Source: Candidatus Microgenomates bacterium (GTDB lineage Bacteria > Patescibacteriota > Microgenomatia > UBA1406 > GWC2-37-13). Taken from it: 9,673 nt of DNA. A model generated the notes under the pieces. That model was not told where the DNA came from, did no database searches, and worked only from the letters and a program-made list of their open reading frames with translations. The stretch is from assembly GCA_015491205.1 (NCBI GenBank), contig WFWI01000010.1:1-9673 (forward strand), read 5' to 3'. The first letter of the stretch is position 1; each line of letters begins with the position of its first letter. Shown one piece after another: positions 1 to 9,400 of the stretch. Both the position numbers and the translations under genes were made by a program.

Positions 1-13
1 ATATTATACAATA

Positions 14-22
14 TGATATAAT
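14..22 (+). promoter_or_regulatory. Extended -10 promoter of the first large gene
   Basis: TG at 14-15, one base, then a perfect TATAAT at 17-22 form a consensus extended -10 element. The expected transcription start is about 28-30, which coincides with the ATG at 30. Any -35 box would lie outside the window. No Shine-Dalgarno sequence is present in the bases available. A second hexamer, TACAAT at 7-12, ends 8 bases before the ATG at 21 and is a weaker alternative. The sequence match is direct; promoter activity is inferred. Confidence 0.6.
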
Positions 23-29
23 GTTATTT

Positions 30-3000
30 ATGACTGAAACAGTTCCTAATGCACTCCCTGAAGTCAGCAGGGAAGAATGGGATTTTACTTTCAAGCAGAG
101 CTTAGATTTAATAACAGCTCCTAGGGAGATTCGTTGGGGAGGAGGTGTATTTAGGCCAGCAGATGAAATAGCAGTGGATGATGTAATAGAAAGATTGTCT
201 TATGAAGTAGAAGAACAAAAAGGTTTGAAGAGAAATGTGGTGACTGATATTTTAGACTTACTGGGTTCAAAGGGGTATTCTGAAGGTATTCGGCAAATTC
301 AAGAGCTACTTGATCGTCTAACTGCCGAGCCGGCAAAGACAGAGGAGGAATTAAAAAATAATTTAAGCGGAAAGGTTGGAGATGAAGTGTTTCGCAGATT
401 AGAGGAAGAAGGATTGGTTGATTTGCCCAATCTTTATCTAGCTTTGCAAGCTGCAGGAGTCAGGCTAGTGCAAGCAGCCTATCTAAGAGAGTTAGCAGAA
501 AGAGAAGGATTACCAAGAAGAGAAATTTACACAGAGATAGATTTTGGAACTGGAAAAAGGGAGAAAATTAGCTTGGAGGGTACGTTTGAGAAAATTTTTG
601 GAGGGAGAGGGTTTACTGTGGTTAAGGGAGAAGATGGCGGGAATATATTATTGGGGTATGGAGAGTTTTTGAGTGGATTAGGGGAGGTTTTAAGAGAAGG
701 TTATACTGAAAGACTTGGTGGCAGAAAAGGTTTAGGAGATTATTTAAGCACAGTCGGAATTGAGCTTAGTGACGATAAGTTAAGAATTATTCAAGAAGTA
801 TGGAATAGCTATGAAAATAATGAAGAAATCTCACAAAAAGAGAGATTGGAAAGATTGGGTAAACTGCTTGAAATATTAACTGAAGAAAGAAGGAATGTAG
901 AGGGTAGAGAGGTAGTAACGAATAAAGTAGATGAGATATTTGGGGCTAAAACACCAGAAAGATCAGTAATGCAGGATCTTAGGCTAGCACAAGCTTATAT
1001 AAATGCAGTGTTGCCACCAGATGTAAGACTTAAACTAGCAGAACTTGAGCTTAACAAAGATCCTCGCTTAATTTCAGAAAGAAGAAAAGTCTACAAAGCC
1101 TTTTTGATGGCATTTAATGTAAAACCAACGCAAGGGGAGGTAAAGATAGGGGATGAAGAAAGGGAAGAGGTATTAAAGCTTGCCTCTAGGATAAGGGATA
1201 GGCTCTACCAGGAAAGAGAGGGTGGAAGGGTTTTGGCGCGGATGAATTTAAAAGAAGCTAACAGAGTAGCTCTTGAGGAGCAGCTAAGAGCGCTGGGAGC
1301 TGAGGTTAATATTTCAGATGAAGTTTGGAATAACTTGGAGGAAGAGTTGTTAAAAGGAAAAAAAAGCGTTGAAGATGTAATTAAAGGACTGACTGGAAAG
1401 GATATAAATTTAGAATCTATTTCTGAGGAAGATAAAAAGAAATTAGCAGAGTACATCTTGGCAGAAAGGCTGCGCACAATCAAAGCTCTTGGAAGGGTGG
1501 AGAGGAAGTATGATTTGAAAATAGAAAACTTGGGAGGGTTAACAAGCGTGGCTAATCTAGGGATGGCTTTGAAGGGCATAGAATTTTTATACAGACGCTC
1601 CCTACTTGAGCTTCCTGAGTGGTTAAAAGATGTTAAATTAAAAAGGCTTGTATTTGAGCAGTTGAGAAGGGGGGATGAGGATAAAGTGGAGAAGCAGTTA
1701 AGAGGACTACTTCAGAAACTAGCTGAGAAAAAAGAGGGAGGAGAAGGATCGGAGGGAAAGTCAGGAGAAAACAAGAGCGGCAAAACGGTATTAGAAGAAA
1801 AGGCTGCAGAAGAGTCAGATGCAGAGGAGAAAGAAATGAAGAAGTTGAAGGAAGAATTGGAAAAATTGCAAAAAGAGTATGAAGAAGTGGATAGAATATG
1901 GCAAACACAAAGCGAAGAGAGGAGAAAGGTAAGAAAGTCACTAAGGGAGCTTAGGGAAGAGATTAATGCTTTAGCCCAGCAGATATATATGCGGGCAGTT
2001 GGTGAAGGAGCTTTGCGCAATGTCGTAAACCTTACTAGTAAGGACAATACAACAGCTATTATTTACGAATCAAGAACTGGTAAGAAAATAAATTTGTTGG
2101 ATGAGCAGGAAGGGTTAGTAGGGTTTGAGTTTGAATTTAAATGGAAGAGGAGTAGAGAAAGTGGGAAAAGTAGAGAAAAAAGGTCAACCTTTTACCTCCC
2201 AAGAGAGGCCATACTTTTTTCTCCTAAGCTTGCAAAGGAGCTTATGAGATTATTGGAGATAGAAAAAGAACTTATGCGCCATCAAGTGTTAGAGTTAGAT
2301 CGGAAGAGGAGGAAATTAAGAGCTAGGATTAGAAGACTAGGAAAGAGAGTTGGGGGGTTACAATTAGAATCTGTTAGTGTAGAAGAGAAAGAAAAGCCTT
2401 CTTTGTCTGTATTATCTGATTCTTCTTCTAATGCTTTGCCAAAGCCGCAGGAAGAAGAGTTTTATCCACTCGTGCGTGTAGAGCGGCGCGGTTTTAGAGA
2501 AATATATGAAGAGGCTGAAAAGGCTGCAGAAGTAGAGGAGTTAAAAAAACGGCAACCTTCTCCGCGTGCACTACCAAAGCCTGAAGAAATAGATGCGTCA
2601 GTTCAAGAAGAGCGCAGAGAAGGAGGCAGTCATGGATTGCTTGAAAGTGAGGCTGAAATTAGTGCAGGGTTTACAGAACAGCCTGAAGGAGAGCAAGAGG
2701 TTACTAAAAAGTCAGAAAGATTTGCTCGATGGAGGAAAATATTGAGTAGAGCGAAGGTGCTAGGAAGGAGAGGAGTTGAGAAAGGAAAGGAACTGGGAAA
2801 AAGAATAATAAGAGAAGTTAAGGGTGGATTCAGTAGTTTGATAGTAGAAAGAACAAAAAGAGGCGGAGAGGCAAAAGAGAGGCGGCAGGTTGTGGGAAGT
2901 GTAAGGTTTGAGGGAGAAGGTGAAAATAGAAGGGCTATTGTGGAGTTTAGGAAAGGCAGAGGAAGGAATGAATTACTTATTTTTGCTCCAGATGTAAATG

Positions 3001-3254
3001 CTTTAAAAAGACATGATTTAACCGGTAATTCTGTTGTAATTGATGAACAAATTATAGGAAGCTTAGCATCCGTTTTATCTAATTCTGGAGTAAAGTTTGA
3101 TGAAAATGGAGTTATAATATTGGGGGTTGTAGACGGTAAATTAAGAGGAATAACATTATATACAGATGAGGGAGCAAGAGTCATTAATGACGAGGGAATT
3201 ATCAAAAGTTTAGAAGGCAAAATCCAAATTAAACCATTAGAGTCAAGGGCTTAG
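30..3254 (+). CDS. Large helical coiled-coil protein of unknown function (about 1074 aa)
   Basis: I do not recognise the family. No signal peptide or membrane segment is visible, so it is probably cytosolic. Numbering is from the ATG at 30. Residues 1-565 are mainly charged helices, with a Gly-rich patch near 173-242. A Gly/Ser/Lys/Glu linker (567-602) leads into a heptad-like coiled coil (600-647). A beta-rich insert (about 656-730) and a second very basic helix (731-775) follow. Residues 785-890 look disordered and carry NALPKP (from 801) and ALPKP (from 847), which echo NALPEV at 7-12. A strongly basic amphipathic stretch (893-952) precedes a beta-rich C-terminal domain (953-1074). There is no cysteine and only three histidines. 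I preferred the ATG at 30 because the ATG at 21 overlaps the -10 hexamer and MTETVPNALP is a more natural N-terminus; the frame is open to the window edge. The next large gene starts 164 bp downstream with its own promoter. A scaffold or structural role is conjecture. Confidence 0.93.
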   Translation: MTETVPNALPEVSREEWDFTFKQSLDLITAPREIRWGGGVFRPADEIAVDDVIERLSYEVEEQKGLKRNVVTDILDLLGSKGYSEGIRQIQELLDRLTAEPAKTEEELKNNLSGKVGDEVFRRLEEEGLVDLPNLYLALQAAGVRLVQAAYLRELAEREGLPRREIYTEIDFGTGKREKISLEGTFEKIFGGRGFTVVKGEDGGNILLGYGEFLSGLGEVLREGYTERLGGRKGLGDYLSTVGIELSDDKLRIIQEVWNSYENNEEISQKERLERLGKLLEILTEERRNVEGREVVTNKVDEIFGAKTPERSVMQDLRLAQAYINAVLPPDVRLKLAELELNKDPRLISERRKVYKAFLMAFNVKPTQGEVKIGDEEREEVLKLASRIRDRLYQEREGGRVLARMNLKEANRVALEEQLRALGAEVNISDEVWNNLEEELLKGKKSVEDVIKGLTGKDINLESISEEDKKKLAEYILAERLRTIKALGRVERKYDLKIENLGGLTSVANLGMALKGIEFLYRRSLLELPEWLKDVKLKRLVFEQLRRGDEDKVEKQLRGLLQKLAEKKEGGEGSEGKSGENKSGKTVLEEKAAEESDAEEKEMKKLKEELEKLQKEYEEVDRIWQTQSEERRKVRKSLRELREEINALAQQIYMRAVGEGALRNVVNLTSKDNTTAIIYESRTGKKINLLDEQEGLVGFEFEFKWKRSRESGKSREKRSTFYLPREAILFSPKLAKELMRLLEIEKELMRHQVLELDRKRRKLRARIRRLGKRVGGLQLESVSVEEKEKPSLSVLSDSSSNALPKPQEEEFYPLVRVERRGFREIYEEAEKAAEVEELKKRQPSPRALPKPEEIDASVQEERREGGSHGLLESEAEISAGFTEQPEGEQEVTKKSERFARWRKILSRAKVLGRRGVEKGKELGKRIIREVKGGFSSLIVERTKRGGEAKERRQVVGSVRFEGEGENRRAIVEFRKGRGRNELLIFAPDVNALKRHDLTGNSVVIDEQIIGSLASVLSNSGVKFDENGVIILGVVDGKLRGITLYTDEGARVINDEGIIKSLEGKIQIKPLESRA

Positions 3255-3388
3255 GTTTTCCTTAAATGAGATAAATAATCGAAATCTTCTTCTAAATTTT
3301 AGCAATTCTTCCTTTTCTAAAGCACTAAGATTTTTTGTAAACGGTTCTAAAAATTTGATAATGTCCAAAAATTGGATATTTGTTGCAT
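3243..3388 (-). pseudogene. Possible small minus-strand gene, broken by a one-base shift
   Basis: On the minus strand, ATG at 3388 reads MQQISNF and then hits a stop 13 codons in, at 3347-3349. A run of five T follows the AA of the Asn codon. If one T were added there, or the ribosome slipped -1, reading would continue as LDIIKFLEPF and so on to a TGA at 3243-3245. That gives a 48-residue helical, basic protein containing SALEKEELLKFRRRF. The downstream frame alone can start at a TTG (3368) and give 41 aa. Supporting signs are the purine-rich minus strand across this spacer, the reverse of the flanking genes, and a TAGAAT hexamer at 3402-3407 on the minus strand. It overlaps the last 12 bases of the upstream gene. 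It may be a decayed gene, a real gene with an assembly error, or a chance frame. No family is recognised. Confidence 0.3.
3360..3380. repeat. 21-bp imperfect palindrome upstream of the second promoter
   Basis: The arms TCCAA (3364-3368) and TTGGA (3372-3376) are a perfect inverted repeat around AAA. The symmetry extends outward through AAT/ATT (3360-3362 and 3378-3380) with one mismatched position. It ends 2 bases before the candidate -35 box of the second large gene, a usual place for an operator. It has no T-tract on the plus strand, so it is unlikely to terminate transcription of the first gene. AT-rich DNA makes chance palindromes common, so a regulatory role is only a suggestion. Confidence 0.35.
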
Positions 3389-3411
3389 GCGTTTTAAAAA
3401 TATTCTACAAT
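3383..3411 (+). promoter_or_regulatory. Sigma-70-type promoter of the second large gene, leaderless geometry
   Basis: TTGCAT at 3383-3388 (3 of 6 matches to the -35 consensus), a 17-bp spacer, and TACAAT at 3406-3411 (5 of 6 to the -10 consensus). The hexamer ends exactly 7 bases before the ATG at 3419, so the predicted transcript begins at or next to the start codon. No GGAGG-like sequence is present upstream of the ATG. This matches the spacing seen at the first gene. A minus-strand TAGAAT (3402-3407) overlaps the -10 by two bases. Confidence 0.6.
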
Positions 3412-3418
3412 AATTAAT

Positions 3419-6400
3419 ATGCCAGAGGGAGGAGAGGGATTAGCACCTCGCGAAGCTTTAGAAGGACAGAGCTACCTTCTCTCAGAAGGTTTTGCTGGTG
3501 TACAGGAAAACTCTCCCTCCTTTGCCCTTGTTTTGGGAGCAGATAAGCCACAATATGCGCTAGGGTCAATTGGGCTACCTGAGGCGAAAGTTGAGGAATT
3601 TAAGCAAATGTTACAAAATTTGCAAGATCAGCTTAAAAATGAAGGATTTGTTGGCATGATGCTGGATTTTACTTTAAAAGAGGGACAAGAGTTTGATGAA
3701 AAAGCTTTGCAACAACTTTTAGAATTAGAAATTGTAAGAGGCGTTTTAGAAGAAAATGTAGACGAAAAAGTTTATTCTAAAGAGTCTCCCTATGCCTCAT
3801 TTTCTTTAGTGTTGGTCGATTCCAGTGGCAAATTGCGCGCCTATTGTAAAAACAGGCGTTTAGTGGCAGTTGACAATAAGGGCAATGTCACAACAATAGT
3901 TGAAGAGGGAGGGAAGAATGAGGGGAATTATCAGGGGGATATTCCAGGGTTGAGGGAAGGAGGCGTGAAGATTCTAGCTGTTGACAGTGAGCTTTCGAAT
4001 AAAGAGATAGAGGATATTTTAAGTACTGAGGGTAGAGAAAAAGGGGTTAAAGAGATAGGCGGGGAGCTACTTAAACACAAGTATGAAGGCGATAAAGAAC
4101 CTTCTGTTGTCTCAGGAGCCCAGGTTGAAAAAGGAGAGGAAGAAAAACCAAAAGAAGGAAAGGAGGTGGAAAGGTTGAAAAGAGCTATAGAAGAGAGGCA
4201 AACTCATAAGTTCCCTTATTTTGTTGATTTGGGAGAGTATATAACTATTAAAGAGTTACACAAATACCCAAACGTACAGGAAGGCTATAATATAGCAGGA
4301 TCTTTGATTGAAGCTGCAAAAGGGTATATTCAAAGAAAGCAAGGCGAAACTGAGGAGGAGTATACCTTAAGAGTCGCCAAGCAGCTGGCTGAAAAGTTGC
4401 GCTGGTGGGGAGATTCTATTGACGAAGGAGGACCTTTAGTGGAGCTGATAATCGAAAACGTAGATCCGGGTGGTCTAGCGCCTTTTGTTTTAATGGGCCT
4501 TGAAGCTCACATAATACAGAATCAGATGGAGAGGAATCGAAGGGAATATGAAGAGCACATGTCTTTATTGAGAGGAAGGGAAAGACGGAGGGTAAAGACA
4601 GAGGTGACATATCAAGGAGGTGCTTATTTGGAGGGGGGGTTGGATGATGTGTTTGAATTAGTTGAGGAAGAGGGAAGGAGAAAGAGAAGGATGAAGGAGA
4701 TGCCTAAGAAAGACTTATATGCTTTTGCTATAGTTGCAGATAACCTGCTTGATGTTGAAGATTTAATAGATTTAGAGAAAACAGGGGATGACGAAAAGGC
4801 AAAGACTTTTAGAGACAAAATGGATGATCTTTTGAAGACAATACGAGATAAAAATGCAACTTGGGAGGAGAAAACACAGGCTTCAATGAAATTAGTGGGT
4901 TTAAGAAGAAGGTTTTATGAATTGGTTGAAAGGGCGTTGAAAGAATATATTTCCTCAAGTGGCAATATAGATATTATTGGAACAAGACTTAATGCGGGAG
5001 CCAGCACGCACGATAAAGTGATTCTTAATATGATTAATAAGTTGGCTGAGATGAGTAGGAAGGTAAGAAAAGAGGGGATAGGTAGCGTATTAAATAACGA
5101 AACGTGGAGAGGGGCTCATCTAGGAGAGATGGAAGGATTGTTTGAGAGTGATACTCCCAATCTTTTTACTTATGCCTTGAAAGGCGCAGATTTGATGTTA
5201 AGAAGGATATCATATGTACCCGAAGGAGTAGAGCCTGTTGATGATAAGATATATTACAAGAAATTTGTGCAAGGAGGTGAAGGTTTGAAAAAGGTGACTT
5301 CTGCCCGAAAAGAGTCTTTACCTGAAAGAGAGAAGGGAGAGAGATCAAAGCAAAAAGAAGAGCCGCCTGGTCTGAAACCTGCAGAGGTTGCAGTTGAAGC
5401 CCCTTCTGAGCAAGAGAAGAAAAAGGAGGAAAGGGAAGCTGTCGAGCCACCACCTCCTGCTCCTGCCAAAGGGGAAACTCAGCCTCAAAAAGAGCTAGAA
5501 CCACAGCCGGTCCCAAAAGAGTTGGAGCCTCCCCCTGAGCCTTCGCCTGCGCCCCAACCTGAACAGTTACCGCCGCAAGAGTTTAACATAGTTTTTGCAG
5601 TAGATCCAACTCAAATTAGCAAGGAAGTAAATGCAGGCGTGGATTTTCAAATGAGGCTGCAGCAAGAGGAGGATGGAGGGCTATTGAGTCTTCCGCGAAA
5701 GATAATAAAAGGCTTCTGGCAAAGGACGTTGGCCGAGCCGGTGTTTAGGGAGAGGGAAAGAAGATGGAGGTTGAGGGTTATGGAAAAGACAGGGCTTACC
5801 CATCTACCAAACGAGCTGGTGAAGAGGGCTTTAGAAGAAGGTCAAGAGCGAAGGAAGCAGCATGGATTCTTCAGACGGCACATTGTTGATCGGGTGCGCA
5901 ACGCTTTTGCCAGTGTTTTTGGCTTCCACACAGTTGAACAAGTTGAAGCTCAAGAATGGCTGGAGAAGCAAGTTGAGGCTGCAAAAGGAGGAGGGAAACC
6001 AGAAGATGCCCTTGTTAGAGAGGTGTTGGAGGGCAGTTTTAAAGAGCGGGAGGCTTTAGCTGAAAGATATGAGAGGGCAGAGGAGATGCTAAATAGAGAG
6101 ATATCTCCAGGAACAAGAGAAAGGTTGGAGCATGGGGAGTATATAAGAAGGGTAAATGAACAAGCAGATAAGATTTTAAAGGAAAGATTTGTTGAAATAT
6201 TCGGAGATTATCTGGCAAGCGGGGAGGAAAGGAAAAAACGGGAAGCAATGGCAAAATTAGAGAATTATCTAAGAGGTAGGGGAAATAATAGTTTAGCAGA
6301 GGATTTGAAAGAAGCAGGCATTGATCCCCGGGTGGCAGAGATCTTAAGCTCGCGTTTTGCAGTAATAGGTTCCAATATGGCAAAAGTTGCCGATATATTA

Positions 6401-9400
6401 AGAGAAAACGCCCAAACCTATTTTGGAGAAAGTAGTGTAGATAAATCAGCTTGGGAAAAAGCAATTTTGGGAACAGAGAAAGAGGAGCCGAAGGTAAACC
6501 TTAAATTTTACGTTGTTACAAATGCAGAGCTTTCTTTTGGTGGGCCCGAGGAAAGAGGTAAGTTAAGAGAAAGAGTTCTTGATAAGCTAAGATTAAGAAG
6601 GGAGGAGGAAAGGGTTCCATTTGTGGCAGGCACAGGAGTGATTGACAAATTTGTCGGAAGATATGGAACGAGGCTTTTAGCTTCTTTGGGAGTGAATGAG
6701 CTAACCGCAGCTGCAATAGCTGGGTATTTAGCATCCACTTTAGGGTCTTTAACTCCAACAAGCAGTCAAAAAGCCAAGCTTTTGGCAGGCTTTGCAGCTC
6801 CGGTTGTTGGAGTAGGAGTGGCTGGAGTTACGCTTCCTTTTTCGCCTGTTTTTGCTGGAGCTGCAGCAGCTGGAGCTTTTGCAGCTTTAAGGGAAAGGAG
6901 AAGGATAAAAGAGCAGGTAAAGGCAGTTGAGAGAGAAAGATCTTTTGGAGTCGATCTTTCCCAGCAGAGCAAAGGGTTTTTGGCAAAACTTTTGGGAATA
7001 TCCACAAGGAAGGAGCTTGAAAGATATACAGTTGATCAGAAGAAAATAACTGAGATTATAGGCCAAGTGAAAGATCTTTTTGAAGAAGTAAAGGGTGAGG
7101 AAGGAAGAACCGTTGGGTTGAAGTTAAAAGAGAGTATAGATTCTGAAGCTTTACATAATGCAATAGCTTCATTGGCAGAGTATGAGGCAAGGTTAAGGCT
7201 AGCAAGGGAGACAGGGAGAAGATTTCTAATCTTTGATGGACAGCTTTCAGAGAGCCAGCAGATGGCGTTTTTGCAAAATTTGAAGATTGAGCTTTTGACG
7301 CGGTTGTATAGGAATCCTCAAATAATAAATGTTTCCTCTCCAGAGGAGGTTAGAAATTGGTTTTCTACTTTGGTTGATCTTTATGCATATAATTTAAGAT
7401 CTGGAGAGCAAAACTTAGCCTTAATTCTTTATAAAACAGGTCATCAGGTTTCAGAAGAAGAGAAGGCTCGATTTGAGCCCTATCTGAAAAACCTTGTTGA
7501 GAAAGAAAAATCTTTGAGAGCCCGCAATAGAGCTTTAAACTGGTTTAGAACGCGCCGGTCTATAAGGAGGGGGTTGACAGTGTTTGCTACAGGTATAGCA
7601 GTAGGGGAGGCAGTGCAGGAGTTAAAACACTTGGCCTTAGGTGAGGAGCCTGGCATTCTGGGATGGGTTAGGGATAGATACTTTCCTCAACAACCAAAAG
7701 TTTCTGCACCTCAACCAGCAGCTCCTCAGCCTCCAGGAGTTAAACCTGCAGGATTTGAAGTGGTTGTTGAGCCGAATAAAGGAATTAAGGGAATAGTTGA
7801 GGTGGATGCTAATAATAATGGTCTTGTTGATCAGGTGAAGATAGAACTAGGCGGAGGAAAAAGTGAGGTAATAAATCTTGATGGAGAATATGATCTTTCA
7901 AACCCATTTGGTCAGCAGGAGGTACTGCATAAAGTTAAAGAGGAGTTGTTGCAAGAGTATAAAGATAAATTGGATGTAACAGAGGTAAATCTTACTATTG
8001 AATCATCTCAAACGGTCTTAAATGAAAAAATTGGGGATACAGAGCTTATTGTAAACGGCCTGGAGTGGTTGAGGTTTGTTAAATCAGGAGATGAAATAAC
8101 TGGTGTAGAGATCATTGATCCTTCTAATGAACAGAACATTTTAGGAGAGTATAGTTTTGAAGAACCTATACAACTTGATGGAAATGTAGCGGAAGAGTTA
8201 AAGGAAAAACTTGCAGAGTTAGGCTTTAAGGTTTCAGAAAATAGAGAGGGGCTTTATGAATATAAGCCTTCAAATGAGGTATTTGAAAAATTAGTTCACA
8301 AGGTAGCAAGGCGCGAGTGGTACACTTACGATACACCGGATTCTGACTTCAACGAGCTGCTTTTGAAGACATATGCATTAGAAGATGGGAAGGTTGTTAT
8401 AGACTTTAGTGAGATGGGAAAGTCTTCAGCCCATGGACTTCCTGAAATAGATGTTGGTCAGGTCATAAAAAGCTCTGATTACCAGAGTGGAAAAGACTTA
8501 GATCATGTTTTTGGAATATATATTTCGCCCAAGGGAGAGATGAATGAAGGTATATTAATCCCAGATGGAGTTGATGGGGAGTGGGATGGGAGAGTAGTTT
8601 TGGATCCTAAAAGTGAAAGAGTAATTGAATTGGGAGGTGTAAAAATTAAGGAAAAAGAGCTTTACAAATTATTAGTTAATGGCAAAGCACTGAGAAATGC
8701 TTTGGAAGATGAGCGTGCTTTAAAGGTTTCGCTTAAAGGCTTGGGAAGAGCAAAAGATATTGCTACAGAGCTTATTGGTCATCCTTACGTTTGGAGGGTG
8801 AAGGGGAGAGAGGGATTTATAAGCGTTGGTTGGTTGAGAAAGGTTAATGGGGAAGAAAGATTTGCTTCTTTTGCTACGATACGTGCAAAAAGTGATTTGT
8901 ACGAGTATGTTATAAGACTGGAAAGAGGAGAGCAAGTGACGCTCAAAATTGAAAAGCCTCCATTTACATCTTGGATACAAAAGCTTAGGGTAGAAGTTGA
9001 AGAAGAAGCTCAGCTGCCAACTCCTCCTCCAGAGTTGAAGCGCGTTCCAGAGGAAAGGAATTATACTGCTTTAAACATACCTTTGCTTTACAGGAGTTAT
9101 CCTGAGTTTGCAGGAGCAACTAGAGGAAGGACGCCGAGTTATCCTCAGGTTATAAAGTCTGCACCCGCAACTGTTAAGACATCTTCACAATCTTCTTCTC
9201 AATCAACCCCTGTCAGAAGAGAGGAAAGTGGAGCTAGTGTTATTTTAGAAGAAGTCTTAAAGCTTGCTAAGGAGGATTTGAGCGACAAGGAGAAAAAAGT
9301 TTATGACGAGTTAGAATCTATTATCCGACAACTAAGGGAAGCTTTAGGCAAAGGTGAGGAGAGTATAAAGGAAATTAAACAGCAATTAATAGAAAAAGTG

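Noticed and set aside
1797..2532. A 16-bp exact direct repeat (gaaaaggctgcagaag) at 1797-1812 and 2517-2532
   Set aside because: Both copies are in frame and encode the common helix sequence EKAAE in Glu/Lys-rich segments. This is easily explained by codon bias and composition, with no flanking mobile-element structure.
1205..3220. Long minus-strand open frames inside the first large gene
   Set aside because: They are shadows of the purine-rich coding strand, with Ser/Leu/Phe/Pro-rich translations, no start signals and no domain-like pattern.
3292..3302. CTAAA-T-TTTAG palindrome after the first gene, considered as a terminator
   Set aside because: The stem is only five mostly A/T pairs with a one-base centre and no T-tract, so it cannot form a stable terminator.
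3290..3351. Three copies of TTCTAAA (3290, 3315, 3345) in the spacer
   Set aside because: Spacing is irregular (25 and 30 bases) and the 7-mer is AT-rich. On the minus strand they fall in different codon contexts of the putative small frame. Chance is the simpler reading.
5862..6059. A 65-codon plus-strand frame overlapping the giant gene in another phase
   Set aside because: It lies wholly inside a well-supported frame, has no ribosome site or promoter, and shows no protein-like features.
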